A DNA stretch of 64,000 bases from the NCBI RefSeq assembly GCF_007860185.1, contig NZ_SJPY01000004.1:372001-436000 (forward strand). The letters are read 5' to 3'. The DNA is from Novipirellula aureliae. GTDB lineage: Bacteria; Planctomycetota; Planctomycetia; Pirellulales; Pirellulaceae. Under the pieces are notes generated by a model. It saw only the letters and a list, made by a program, of their open reading frames with translations. It had not been told where the DNA came from and did not search any database. The position numbers and the translations under genes are program-made. Below are positions 24,686 through 33,839 of the stretch, piece after piece; the stretch's first letter is position 1, and each line of letters starts with the position of its first letter.

Positions 24686-26728
24686 ATGAAGACGACGACA
24701 ACCGGTTTATCGTTCCATCGACGGATGCGAGCGATTCGCGCCTTGGTGGCTTTGGCAACACTGCTGATGACGCTCCTTGCCTCATCGAGCTACATTGCGG
24801 TGGCCAGCAATGGAGCGGGCATCAACATTATTGAATGGATGAGTGTCCCTTTGTTCGCCATCTTGTTCGGATGGATCGCTTTCTCGTTCTGGCTCGCAAC
24901 GCTCGGCTTCGTTGTTGCCTCGCGTGAACGACGTCAGGAGGGACGAGGGCAGGAGGTTTGGCAAACGAAGGAATCAAAAGGAGCGGTCGTTTCATCGAAG
25001 CGGACGGCGGTTCTGATGCCAATCTACAATGAATCACCGACAAGGGTGTTTGCGGGTGTGAAGGCGATGATGCTTGAATGGAAACACCGCAACTTGGCGG
25101 AACAATTCGACTTCTACATCCTCAGCGATACAACGGACCATGAGGTCTGGCTTGAAGAAGAGGCCGCATGGTCCAAGTTGACGGAGTCACTTGGTAGCAG
25201 TGACCACTTGTACTACCGGCACCGGCCCGCGAACACGGCCCGCAAAGCGGGGAACATTGCCGATTTTGTTCAACGTTGGGGGGCACACCATGATTATATG
25301 ATCATCCTTGACGCCGATAGTCTCGTTTCGGCTACGACGATGTCCGCGATGGTGGAGCGAATGGATGGGGATGAGCGGCTTGGTATTCTGCAAATCCCCC
25401 CCGTTCCCATCGGACGAATGTCATTGTTTGCACGAATCCAGCAATTTTCCGCTAGTGTTTACGGCCCGATTTTCGTCAAAGGCTTCTCCGCTTGGGCTGG
25501 CAACGAAGGCAATTACTGGGGACACAACGCGATCATTCGTGTGGAAGCGTTCAGGCGTCACTGCAACCTGCCGATCCTGCCTGGCAAACCGCCTCTTGGT
25601 GGCGAGATTTTGAGCCACGACTTTGTCGAAGCAGCCTTGCTGGTTCGTGCCGGCTGGAAGGTCCAAGTCGCTACCGATATCGGCGGCAGCTACGAGGAGT
25701 GCCCAACGACGTTGGCGGATTATGCCCAGCGAGATCAGCGATGGTGTCAAGGCAATCTACAGCACGCCAAGTTGTTGCTTGCGGAAAACTTCAACTCCCT
25801 CAGTCGCCTGCATTTCGGATGTGGCGTGATGGCATACTCAGCATCGCCGATTTGGGTTTTGTTTACGCTGTTCTGTATGGTTGGAATGGCGATCGACTCT
25901 TACACAAACCGTCCAATGGCTTCTAGCGGGATGGGGCCAGGAGCACTGATGATTTTCATCGCCGCAATGTTGTTGTTGCTGTTACCTAAAGCCTGGGGCG
26001 TGCTGTTGATAGGTGGAAACCGGGAACAAACACGCCGCCATGGTGGATACATCCGTTTGTGGGTCAGCGCCATTGTGGAAACGGCCTGTTCGGTTCTGTT
26101 GTCTCCGATCATGGCCATCTTCCATACCCGTTTTGTGATCGCGGTACTTCGCGGCGCAAACGTGCATTGGTCCGCTCAACAGCGTGACGAGCGGGGCGTT
26201 CGATGGGGGGAAGCGTTCCAGCAATTCTACGCGATTACGTTTGGCGGTGTTGTCGCCACGGTCCTGATCGCTCTCTTTCTTCCGCGATTGTTAGCTTGGT
26301 TCTCACCACTGTTAGCAGGAGTCTTGTTGTCGATCCCGATCGCGGTCGCAATGGGCAGCCAGCGTTTGGGACGCTGGCTCCACAATCGCGGGCTCTTGCT
26401 AGTACCCGCGGAAACGCACCCACCGATTATCTGTGTTTACCATCAACACGCATTGTCGGAATCCATCAACGATAGCGGCGACTCGCCCAGGCGAAGCTGG
26501 TTTGAACAAGTTCTCTCCGACCCCAAAGCCTTTGCAAGGCATATTCATGTTCAGCAAATAACGTCATCCGATACCAAGTTGCCGTTACATCAAGCGAAAG
26601 CGATCGAAGCAACCTTCGCAGACGGCGGAGCAAACGCAATCCCAAAAGAACTGCTTTATGGATTGTTATTGGATAGCGAGCTCTTAAAGAAATTGCACAT
26701 CGAATCTCAAATGCCAAATTTCAGCTAG
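24686..26728 (+). CDS. opgH: Glucans biosynthesis glucosyltransferase OpgH
   Basis: A 680-residue inner-membrane family 2 glucosyltransferase. Two N-terminal helices (about 16-40 and 50-78) are followed by a cytoplasmic catalytic domain with VLMPIYNESPTRVFAG (109-124), the DADS motif at 209-212, HDFVEAALLVRAGW near 311-324, and QRDQRW at 348-353. At least five further transmembrane segments follow. This is the enzyme that polymerises glucose from UDP-glucose into the beta-1,2-linked backbone of osmoregulated periplasmic glucans and passes it across the membrane. It is shorter than the E. coli protein (847 residues), mainly because the long N-terminal extension is missing. It lies 12 bases after a small gene and is divergent from opgG. 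Confidence 0.94.
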   Translation: MKTTTTGLSFHRRMRAIRALVALATLLMTLLASSSYIAVASNGAGINIIEWMSVPLFAILFGWIAFSFWLATLGFVVASRERRQEGRGQEVWQTKESKGAVVSSKRTAVLMPIYNESPTRVFAGVKAMMLEWKHRNLAEQFDFYILSDTTDHEVWLEEEAAWSKLTESLGSSDHLYYRHRPANTARKAGNIADFVQRWGAHHDYMIILDADSLVSATTMSAMVERMDGDERLGILQIPPVPIGRMSLFARIQQFSASVYGPIFVKGFSAWAGNEGNYWGHNAIIRVEAFRRHCNLPILPGKPPLGGEILSHDFVEAALLVRAGWKVQVATDIGGSYEECPTTLADYAQRDQRWCQGNLQHAKLLLAENFNSLSRLHFGCGVMAYSASPIWVLFTLFCMVGMAIDSYTNRPMASSGMGPGALMIFIAAMLLLLLPKAWGVLLIGGNREQTRRHGGYIRLWVSAIVETACSVLLSPIMAIFHTRFVIAVLRGANVHWSAQQRDERGVRWGEAFQQFYAITFGGVVATVLIALFLPRLLAWFSPLLAGVLLSIPIAVAMGSQRLGRWLHNRGLLLVPAETHPPIICVYHQHALSESINDSGDSPRRSWFEQVLSDPKAFARHIHVQQITSSDTKLPLHQAKAIEATFADGGANAIPKELLYGLLLDSELLKKLHIESQMPNFS

Positions 26729-27146
26729 CCCGGATGATTCATGGGCTTGCAAATTGTTTTGCTAACGTCTACGCCTTCAAGCGTTTACGTTCATTGCTCG
26801 AAAGACAGTCTGCGAATTAGCCGTTTTGGCGTTAGCGGGCTGTCGATTTAATCGGTTTGACTCGACTTATTGTTTAACGCCAAGCCGTAGGCGACCGCTT
26901 ATGGAAAAGCTGACGCCTTCGGCTAAGCGTTAAACGACTAAATCAGCAGGCCGTTAGCCACGGTTCACACGACAAATCACGCAGCCGTGGCTATCGGGCT
27001 GTCGATTTAATCGGTTTGACTCGACTGATTGTTTAACGCCAAGCCGTAGGCGACCGCTTTTGGAAAAGCTGACGCCTTCGGCTAAGCGTTAAACGACTAA
27101 ATCAGCAGGCCGCTATCGCCAAAACGGCTAACGAATCATCCGGGCT
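26727..27146. repeat. Composite palindromic repeat region with two 117-bp elements
   Basis: AGCCCGGATGATTC (26727-26740) and its exact complement (27133-27146) frame the region. Inside are two nearly identical 117-bp palindromic elements at 26837-26953 and 26996-27112. Each holds GTTTAACGCCAAGCC, a GGCGACCGCTT loop region and GGCTAAGCGTTAAAC, and ends with AATCAGCAGGCCG. A 42-bp spacer contains a TAGCCACGG/CCGTGGCTA hairpin. A third copy is at 56252-56369. The first 110 bp resembles the element at 7096-7200. The left border overlaps the last codon of opgH. Confidence 0.85.
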
Positions 27147-27179
27147 GGGGTCGAGGAGAAATTGCAGACCTGCAAAAGA

Positions 27180-27251
27180 GGCGACGGTGGGATTCGAACC
27201 CACGAATAAAGGATTTGCAATCCTTCGCCTTAGCCACTTGGCCACGTCGCC
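27180..27251 (-). tRNA. tRNA-Cys (GCA)
   Basis: Read on the minus strand this 72-base segment folds into a cloverleaf: acceptor arms GGCGACG and CGTCGCC pair fully, the anticodon stem GGATT/AATCC has anticodon GCA in loop TTGCAAA, and the T arm has GTTCGAATC. The 3' CCA is not encoded. The gene stands between the palindromic region and recJ. Confidence 0.95.
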
Positions 27252-27496
27252 TTTTATTGAATCGCCCAGGGTTGAAGATGCAAACTTCGCAGTCTGCTTT
27301 TTCCGAGACGATTACGTTGGTGTTTGTGCAAATTAGGGGATGCTTGCCGATTAGTCAAGATCGCTGAAGGGAAGGACTCGGCACAAATTCCCTTTCTGTA
27401 GAGCTGACCCGATTCGAACCCGTTCGGCTGTAGGGTTTCTATCGGCGGCGATTCGGCGATTCTTTAGGCGGAGCGGCGAAAAAAGAATGCCGCCTG

Positions 27497-29293
27497 CTAT
27501 GTCGTGTGAGTCACCGGCTCCTTGGCAGCTTTCGATGGTCGGCCAAGTTCGGCAGAGATCCGCCAGTCCACCAGATGGATTTCGACTTTGCGCATCCCAC
27601 GAAATTCGTTGATGACGGGACGATAAGCAATTTCAAAGGGCTTGTCTAAGTCGTTCAGCAACTCGCACCAATCACCAGCCCCGAAAGCAACCCCACGGAC
27701 GACCTTGGCACCCTGTCGAAGCAAGACGCTTAAGTGTCGATCGCCGCCACCCATTCGCCGAGCGGGTTCTTCGAGTTCGATGCCACGACAAAACAGAACG
27801 GGCCTGGGGTTTCCCGCGCCGAAGGGGGCCAATGTTTCGATATACTTAGCGGTTTCCATGTTCAATTGTCCCAGCGACGCTTCGGCATCGATCACAATTT
27901 CGGGTTCGATCTGTCGCTCGCTCCACTGCTTGGCAACCGCTTCGCAGAAATCACCTCGGAAAGCATCGATCTGACTCTCGTCGATCGTCAATCCCGCGGC
28001 CGCTTTGTGGCCGCCGAAGCGGACCAGCCGTTCGCTGCATTCGCTCAGCGCTTCGAACAAGTCGATGTCCGTGCCACCCACTCGGCCGGAACCAACCGCA
28101 TCGCTTTGTCCGGTCGAATCGAGCGACAATACCAAGACCGGCTTCGCATGTTTTTCGGCCAACCGACCTGCCACGACGCCGATCACCCCAGCGTGCCAGC
28201 CGACTCCGCATAGTACGAATGCGGGATCGGTGTCCGCATCGAATTCCTCCTTGATCTGCTTTTCAGCGGCTAAGGTGACGCTTCGCTGCAGCGTGTCTCG
28301 GTCGCTGTTGAGATTATGAATATACTCGGCCAACGAGACAGCTCGTTCGCCCGCTGGGGTCGTCAACAACTCGACTGCCAATTGGGCTTGCCCAAGTCGT
28401 CCGGCGGCGTTCAGCCGAGGCGCCAGCGTGAACGCGATATCGTCCGCTTGAATGCTCGATTTCTGGTCCAGTTTGGTGACCTTCATCAGTTCCGCCAAAC
28501 CAGCGGATGGATTGATTTGCAGAGCTTTCAAGCCGTGCTCGACAATCACACGGTTTTCATCGAGCAAGGGAACGACATCGGCGATGGTCCCGATCGCGGC
28601 CAAGATCAGAGCTTGCCGCAAATAGACCCGCATCGGTTCGGACACCTTGTTGCTTCCGCAAACCTTTTGACAAATCGCCCAGACCAACTTGAAGGCAACC
28701 CCCGCGCCGCATAACCCGCCAAATGGGTACGCCGACCCAGGCAATCGTGGATGGACAATCGCATCGGCACAAGGCAATTCACCATCAATGGTATGATGAT
28801 CGGTGATGATCAGTTTGACGCCCAGTTCGCGGCACAGAGCAGCTTGCGTGCGGCTGGTGATTCCACAATCGACTGAGACAATCAGTTTCTTGCCGCGTTC
28901 GGCTAATTTGCGGATCGCGGCATCGCCCAATCCGTAGCCGTCCTCTAGCCGATTGGGGACATGGTAGCTGACGTCGGCCCCGAATAGCCTCAGCCCGTTG
29001 AAGAGAATCGCTGTGCCGGTCATGCCGTCGGCATCGTAGTCGCCATAGACGGTGATCGGCGTCTTTGCAGCAACGGCATCACGAATGATGTCGGCCGCTT
29101 CGGGAACACCAGGCAATTCATTTGGGTCACGCAGGTTTGCCAACTTGGTGCTCAGAAAAGTCGCGGCGTCATCGGCCTGGTAGATGCCTCGGCTGACGAG
29201 CAACTGGGCCACCACCGCAGGCAGTTTGGCCGTCCGAGAAAGCTGTTCGACGCGCGCAGCATCGTGGGGGACAATCCGCCATCGGCGTTGCAT
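27497..29293 (-). CDS. recJ: Single-stranded-DNA-specific exonuclease RecJ
   Basis: A 598-residue DHH-superfamily nuclease that degrades single-stranded DNA 5' to 3' in recombination and mismatch and base repair. Motif I is DYDADG at 85-90, motif II VDCGI at 141-145, and the DHH triad lies at 165-167. The DHHA1 domain appears as SDAVGSGRVGGTDIDLFEAL and FGGHKAAAGLTI, and the C-terminal OB-fold has FGAGNPRPVLF. Length and order are those of typical bacterial RecJ. The gene for ribosomal protein L33 follows upstream in the same direction, about 140 bases before the recJ start, and the two could share a transcript. Confidence 0.95.
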   Translation of the reverse strand: MQRRWRIVPHDAARVEQLSRTAKLPAVVAQLLVSRGIYQADDAATFLSTKLANLRDPNELPGVPEAADIIRDAVAAKTPITVYGDYDADGMTGTAILFNGLRLFGADVSYHVPNRLEDGYGLGDAAIRKLAERGKKLIVSVDCGITSRTQAALCRELGVKLIITDHHTIDGELPCADAIVHPRLPGSAYPFGGLCGAGVAFKLVWAICQKVCGSNKVSEPMRVYLRQALILAAIGTIADVVPLLDENRVIVEHGLKALQINPSAGLAELMKVTKLDQKSSIQADDIAFTLAPRLNAAGRLGQAQLAVELLTTPAGERAVSLAEYIHNLNSDRDTLQRSVTLAAEKQIKEEFDADTDPAFVLCGVGWHAGVIGVVAGRLAEKHAKPVLVLSLDSTGQSDAVGSGRVGGTDIDLFEALSECSERLVRFGGHKAAAGLTIDESQIDAFRGDFCEAVAKQWSERQIEPEIVIDAEASLGQLNMETAKYIETLAPFGAGNPRPVLFCRGIELEEPARRMGGGDRHLSVLLRQGAKVVRGVAFGAGDWCELLNDLDKPFEIAYRPVINEFRGMRKVEIHLVDWRISAELGRPSKAAKEPVTHTT

Positions 29294-29330
29294 CCATGAC
29301 TCCAGTATCGTTAAGCGAGAATCCCGCCGT

Positions 29331-29404
29331 GGCCCAGACTTCTAGCCTGGGTTTTGTTGTGGTCCCAGGTTGTTGTGGTCCCAGGCTGGAAGCCTAGGCC
29401 ACGC
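29331..29404. repeat. CAGGCTGGAAGCCTA-type hairpin element
   Basis: GTGGCCCAGACTTCTAGCCTGG and a complementary CCAGGCTGGAAGCCTAGGCCAC form a hairpin of about 20 bp around a duplicated GTTGTGGTCCCAGG segment. The arms resemble those in the 84-bp tandem array at 42216-42957. The element sits between recJ and rpmG. Confidence 0.6.
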
Positions 29405-29436
29405 TTTTGCGGCGAAGCCAATTTACGAAAAGCAGC

Positions 29437-29604
29437 CTATTTTTTCTTCTCGACATGCCAAGTGTGCTTGCGAAGCCGTGGGCTGTACTTCTTTAAACGA
29501 AGCTTTTCGCCACCCGCTTTACGCTGCAAAGTGTAGTTGTAATCGTTGGTTTCTTCGCAAACCAAGAACACGGTATCTGCTTTCTTTTTGCTACGGCCAG
29601 CCAT
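29437..29604 (-). CDS. rpmG: 50S ribosomal protein L33
   Basis: A 55-residue basic protein read on the minus strand from ATG 29604 to TAG 29437. It begins MAGRSKKKADTVFLVCEE and ends RLRKHTWHVEKKK, a close match to bacterial bL33. Only one cysteine is present, so this is the C-minus form that does not bind zinc. bL33 sits in the large ribosomal subunit near the E site. It lies upstream of recJ on the same strand and is easily missed because of its size. Confidence 0.92.
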   Translation of the reverse strand: MAGRSKKKADTVFLVCEETNDYNYTLQRKAGGEKLRLKKYSPRLRKHTWHVEKKK

Positions 29605-29856
29605 CGGGATCGTCTTTTATGAGTTGATTTGATTTGTTGGGGGAGGGGCCTCAAGCGAGGACTCATTACATTATTGCAAGGTCGAGCGCCTTTTCACAAG
29701 CCTCTTTTTCGACAACTTCATATCAATCGAGCCGTCCGCTGTCAAGCTGCCTGCCCCAAAGGCAGCAAGGGCGCACCGGGATCGTCAAATGCGATCTATA
29801 GGTCACGGACCTCGCTCCAGGCGAATCCATTTCCATTCCCCTTGCAGGTGGGAAAG

Positions 29857-31056
29857 TTATTTTTCTTGACGCGCTAGCAATGCTTCGATCGTTTGCCGCA
29901 TCTCTTTTTCGCCTTCACTACCCTGCCAATTCATTTCGCCCTGCCACCAGCGCACAAGCAGGCCATCTTGGTCGATCAGGTAAACGGTTGGCCACATCGT
30001 GTTCGCCCAAGCTTTCCAGTTAGCTGATTCGCGGTCCATCAAAATACGGTAGCCAATTTTTTCTCTTTCTGCCGCTTTGCGAACAAGATTGGGGTCGCGT
30101 TCCGACGGCGTTTCAGGCGTTTGAATCCCGATAACCACCAACCCCCGATCCGCATAATCGTCATGCCAAGCTTGGTAGTGCGGCAGATTTCGCTGGCAAT
30201 TGATGCACTGAAAAGCGTAGAAATGAACGGCAACGACTTTACCTCGCAAATCGTCGAGCGTGACGGGCGCCCCTTTGATCCAGTCGCTCGGGACAGCTAA
30301 AAGCTCTGGAGCGGACGGGTAGAGACGCGTCACGGTGTTAAATGCAAACGGTTCGCCAATCAGCTGGCTCAATCGAGACCGCTGCTCCGCGGTCAATAGC
30401 TCGCTCACTGCATTTTGCTCCTCCGCTTGTGCGGCCGCGACTCTTTCCCCAGCCTCCTCCGCCGATATCTTCTTGCTCGCCAATTCCGCCTGCGTTTCGC
30501 TCGTCACCCGATCTCGCTCGGCGTAACGCTTCGCCAGTTTTGAGACGAGTTCGTCGCTCAGCATTGCCGCTGCCTGAACGTCTTCAAGCAGCACCATTCG
30601 AGTGCCGAGGGCTTGCCGCCGGAGTTGTTTTAAACGCTTGAACTGGTCTTCCGAGAGGATGTCGGGAAGCCGCATGAACAAGTCGAGTTCGAGCGAAGCA
30701 ACCTTCGCTTGCTGCTCATTCGCAGGAAGAATGCGTGAGCGAAGCCACGGTCCATCGAGCAATTGGAGCACGGCCCGAAGCTCGTCAATCTGTTTCGCGT
30801 TGAGACCGAGGTCGTCATGAACAGCCTTATTTCGGATCATTTGAAGCAGCACCGGCGGTAGCTGGATCTCGGATTCCGCTGCCTGGGCGGTTGGCGAAGC
30901 AGCGATGGTGATTGCGATGGCGGCGGCGATGGCGGCGGCGAGCAAGACAGAAAAAATGAAAGACCTGGGTTTCTGGCGGGATTCGAGGGCCGCACAGGCC
31001 GGTAGTGAGGGGCTGCTGAACAAACCCATGGCAGGGGCTCCGAGTTTGGGTTGCAT
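29857..31056 (-). CDS. Exported thioredoxin-like protein with redox CINC
   Basis: A 399-residue protein. After about 30 residues of unusual sequence comes a hydrophobic segment (about 32-58, Ala/Ile-rich) that acts as signal peptide or anchor. A helical region with LNAKQIDELRAVLQLL and SEDQFKRLKQLRRQAL (about 65-235) is rich in Glu and Arg. A TlpA/AhpC-like thioredoxin fold follows, with GKVVAVHFYAFQCINCQRN and the CxxC at 284-287, then PTVYLIDQDGLLVRWW carrying the cis-proline. It should act as a thiol-disulfide oxidoreductase outside the cytoplasm. The exact start is uncertain: a Met at residue 10 gives a more usual signal peptide. Confidence 0.82.
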   Translation of the reverse strand: MQPKLGAPAMGLFSSPSLPACAALESRQKPRSFIFSVLLAAAIAAAIAITIAASPTAQAAESEIQLPPVLLQMIRNKAVHDDLGLNAKQIDELRAVLQLLDGPWLRSRILPANEQQAKVASLELDLFMRLPDILSEDQFKRLKQLRRQALGTRMVLLEDVQAAAMLSDELVSKLAKRYAERDRVTSETQAELASKKISAEEAGERVAAAQAEEQNAVSELLTAEQRSRLSQLIGEPFAFNTVTRLYPSAPELLAVPSDWIKGAPVTLDDLRGKVVAVHFYAFQCINCQRNLPHYQAWHDDYADRGLVVIGIQTPETPSERDPNLVRKAAEREKIGYRILMDRESANWKAWANTMWPTVYLIDQDGLLVRWWQGEMNWQGSEGEKEMRQTIEALLARQEK

Positions 31057-31964
31057 GAAAAGTTGGAGTCTAGACGTTCGTGCTTTGTCCAGATTAAAAC
31101 ATCAGGGTAAGAACCTTCCGTGACGGGAGCTTCCAGCCGCCCGTGACTGGGGCTTCCAGCCGCAGTCGACTGAGGCAAAATGCCCCAGCCACTCTTTCCT
31201 CAAGCCTAAAATCAAGCGGTCACAAAACGCCCGTGCTTTGGGGCCCGTGCATCGGGAATGCCCCATCACCGAGTCGTAAAGTCACGACGGGGAAACGCCG
31301 CCGCCACCAAAGCACGCCGAAAGCCGCGACCAAAAATGGAGCTCCTGCCGTCCCTGCAGAACTTTCATCTCCGTCATCTTTCATCTTATTGCACTGGGTA
31401 CCCCTTACACTGCGTGCCCCAGGACTTTCGCCCAGGGCTATAGTCTACCGTGGCTTCGCCACTCGAGCAAACTCAGTGCGAGGAGCAAACGAGTCTCTTC
31501 ATAGAACCGTAGAATCTTGCGTCAACCCTCAGCTTTTTGCACCCCAACGCAGGCAGGCAGATCCGTGCAGGTAACGAAAGCCAAGCTCCAGCGAGCCACA
31601 TGGAAGGACACCGTCCAGTTAACACCGTCCAATTAGACGAAATCTACTTTATCAACTTTCCGCAAGCTTGTCTGAGACCGGAAGCAAAACGGCAACCGCA
31701 GGCTCAAAATCGGGCACCGGGGAAAATTTATCCAAAAATGGGCTATCAACCAGGTCGCTTTGGGCTTGCGTATCAAGCCGAATTCGCCATACTTATCCGC
31801 CACCCAGTAGGAAAGATCCCTAGACAGGGCTGCCAGCCGGCAGCATTCCTACGGAAGAAGTACTGAATCACAAGCGTTAGATGAAACAATGCGTGCTGAT
31901 GTTAGGCACCATTTTAAAGCATATTTAGACCGAATCACATTCTGACTGGAAGGTTAGTCCAGCC
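31057..31964. other. Intergenic region of about 900 bp with MITE copy C
   Basis: No gene can be supported. A degraded MITE-like copy lies at 31084-31228. After it, open frames on the plus strand have the Arg/Pro-rich composition of unconstrained sequence. A short direct repeat, ACCGTCCAGTTAACACC and ACCGTCCAATTA, lies near 31610-31635. The last 150 bases should contain the promoter of the rplY operon. Confidence 0.5.
31084..31228 (+). repeat. MITE-like element, copy C (variant start)
   Basis: This copy begins TTTGTCCAGATTAAAAC, keeps AGGGTAAGAAC, the GCTTCCAGCCGC core (duplicated here) and AAAATGCCCCAGCCACTC, and ends AAATCAAGCGGTCACAAAA. It shares its CGTGCTTTGTCCAGATT start with the half copy at 48969-49045, so at least two sequence subtypes exist. 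Confidence 0.75.
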
Positions 31965-32594
31965 ATGGCAGACGTTTTGCAAGTCGAGAAGCGAGAGCAA
32001 ATGGGCTCGCGAGCCACTCGGCGACTGCGCCAAGGCGGCCTTGTGCCTGCTGTTTTGTACGGACACGGTCAAGAGACCGAATCGTTGTCGATCCCCGTCG
32101 ATCAAGTGAAAATGCTGTTGCGAAACCATTCGCGGACGGTTGAGCTTGCGGGTGCGATCAAAGAAACCGCGATGGTTCGCGATATGCAGTGGGACCCGTT
32201 GGGGATCGATGTGTTGCACCTCGATTTGATGCGAGTCAATTTGTCGGAAAAGGTTGACGTAACCGTTGCCATTCACGTGCATGGCGAAGCAGCTGGTGTT
32301 CGCGAAGGCGGCGTGTTGATCGAAAATCGTCACGATGTCGACATTCGCTGCCCGGCAGGTTCGATCCCCGATTCGCTGACCGTCCAGGTGGCGGACCTGA
32401 AGCTAGGCGAGACCTTGCTGGCTTCCGATCTGGAACTTCCCGAAGGAGTCGAGTTGGTAACGGCGGGTGACTCACCGATCATTCATATCGAAGAAGTTCG
32501 TGCGGAAGAGCCAAGCGAGGACGCTGGTGAGTCGATGGCGGAGCCTGAAATGATTGGCAAGGGTGCTGCCAAAGACGAGGAAGAGGGGGCTTAG
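31965..32594 (+). CDS. rplY: 50S ribosomal protein L25 (CTC form)
   Basis: A 209-residue two-domain bL25 that binds 5S rRNA. The N-terminal L25 domain starts MADVLQVEKREQMGSRATRR and has LVPAVLYGHGQETESL; the beta-rich CTC domain has LHLDLMRVNLSEKVDVTV, and an acidic tail follows (about 175-209, Glu/Asp-rich). It opens a co-directional run with pth, rpsF, ssb, rplI and tRNA-Leu, a gene order frequent in bacteria for the L25/Pth pair. ATG at 31965 fits the family N-terminus exactly. Confidence 0.95.
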   Translation: MADVLQVEKREQMGSRATRRLRQGGLVPAVLYGHGQETESLSIPVDQVKMLLRNHSRTVELAGAIKETAMVRDMQWDPLGIDVLHLDLMRVNLSEKVDVTVAIHVHGEAAGVREGGVLIENRHDVDIRCPAGSIPDSLTVQVADLKLGETLLASDLELPEGVELVTAGDSPIIHIEEVRAEEPSEDAGESMAEPEMIGKGAAKDEEEGA

Positions 32595-32655
32595 GTCACT
32601 TTTCGAGTGGGCGTATTTCGTTAAACCACTACGCCGAGAGAATAGAACTGTTACC

Positions 32656-33240
32656 ATGAAGTTGATCGTTGGGCTCGGCAATCCGGGCCGCAAGTACGAG
32701 CAAACCCGGCATAACGTTGGCTTCGTGGTGGCGGCAAAGTTCGCAGCGATCATTTTGGCCGATCCGTCGAAAAGTCGCTTCGAAGGTGAATGGGCTGAGG
32801 GCATGGTCGGCGGTGAAAAGATTGCTGTGCTATGTCCACATACCTATATGAATGCGAGTGGACAGAGCGTCCGAAAGGCAGTTGACTTTTTTAAGCTCGA
32901 TCCAGAACAGATTTTAGTGGTTTGCGATGATTTGAACCTGCCATGCGGGCGACTGAGGCTCAGGCCTTCAGGCTCTTCCGGCGGGCAAAAAGGGTTGGCG
33001 GATATCGCCAGGCATTTGGGAACCGAAGCGTTCGCAAGATTGCGGGTGGGAATCGGCAGGCCTCCCGACGGATGGCAAGTCGTCGACTACGTGCTCGGGA
33101 AATTTAATAAAAGCGAAGAAGATACAATCGAAACCGTGACGACGCGAGCAGCTTATGCTGGGATCGATTGGATCAACGAGGGGATCATGCCAACGATGGC
33201 AAAGTACAATGCCCCCAGCCCTGAAACAGGCTCAAAGTAG
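32656..33240 (+). CDS. pth: Peptidyl-tRNA hydrolase
   Basis: A 194-residue enzyme that frees tRNA from peptidyl-tRNA dropped by stalled ribosomes. ATG 32656 gives the canonical start MKLIVGLGNPGRKYEQTRHN, with the catalytic His in TRHN and Asp in VVCDDLNLPCGRLRL; GSSGGQKGLADI is the substrate-binding loop. Upstream in-frame sequence to 32554 overlaps the spacer after rplY and is not part of the protein. It lies 61 bases after rplY and 80 bases before rpsF. Confidence 0.96.
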   Translation: MKLIVGLGNPGRKYEQTRHNVGFVVAAKFAAIILADPSKSRFEGEWAEGMVGGEKIAVLCPHTYMNASGQSVRKAVDFFKLDPEQILVVCDDLNLPCGRLRLRPSGSSGGQKGLADIARHLGTEAFARLRVGIGRPPDGWQVVDYVLGKFNKSEEDTIETVTTRAAYAGIDWINEGIMPTMAKYNAPSPETGSK

Positions 33241-33320
33241 ATTGGCTTGAAGCAGAAACAGGCTCGAACTAACGAACAACTGTCCTTACGAAAACAGATA
33301 AGCAAAGAGACGAAGAAACC

Positions 33321-33764
33321 GTGGCGAAAAATACTTACGAAACATTGTTCATCCTCGACAGCAACCACTACGCTCGCGACCCAGGCGGAGTGGCGAAGCA
33401 GATCGAGCAGATTGTGACCGAAAATGGTGGCACCGTTTTGGTCAACCGTCTTTGGATGGAGCAAAAATTGGCCTACCCTATCGATAAGCACCAAAAGGGT
33501 ACTTATTGGTTGTGCTACCACGAATCGGAAGGTAGCGGTTTGGTCGATATGGCTCGCGGCTTCACGCTCTGCGAATCGATTATTCGCGAAATGACAATCA
33601 AACTTGATCCGCGATTGGTTGAGCCAATGCTGGCGAACGCTCGAGGTGAATCGTTCAATCCCTCGTCCTCCAGTTCCAGTGATGACGATGACTCAAACGA
33701 TACATCCGATAGTGACGACGACAGCGAAGCAGTCGATGATGATGTCGTCGCCTCGCGGTCGTAA
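33321..33764 (+). CDS. rpsF: 30S ribosomal protein S6
   Basis: A 147-residue bS6 with GTG start (33321). The fold-specific MAKNTYETLFILDSN and LAYPIDKHQKGTYWL stretches are clear. The C-terminal 40 residues are a Ser/Asp-rich acidic tail, reminiscent of the poly-glutamate tail of E. coli S6 but made of Asp and Ser. In most bacteria rpsF is followed by ssb and rpsR; here ssb follows after 75 bases and rpsR is absent. Confidence 0.95.
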   Translation: MAKNTYETLFILDSNHYARDPGGVAKQIEQIVTENGGTVLVNRLWMEQKLAYPIDKHQKGTYWLCYHESEGSGLVDMARGFTLCESIIREMTIKLDPRLVEPMLANARGESFNPSSSSSSDDDDSNDTSDSDDDSEAVDDDVVASRS

Positions 33765-33839
33765 AAATGCGGTCGTAAAGCGAACGTGCCTGGGACTTGA
33801 AATTTCGAACCAGGTAGACAGAAACGATAGGAAGATGCA

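Noticed and set aside
27403-27421. A second tRNA, suggested by GATTCGAACCCG
   Set aside because: Only a T-arm-like piece is present; its stem does not pair well and no acceptor or anticodon arm can be drawn.
31143-31866. 143-aa and 109-aa open frames on the plus strand upstream of rplY
   Set aside because: The first begins inside a repeat and both have unconstrained Arg/Pro/Gln-rich composition.
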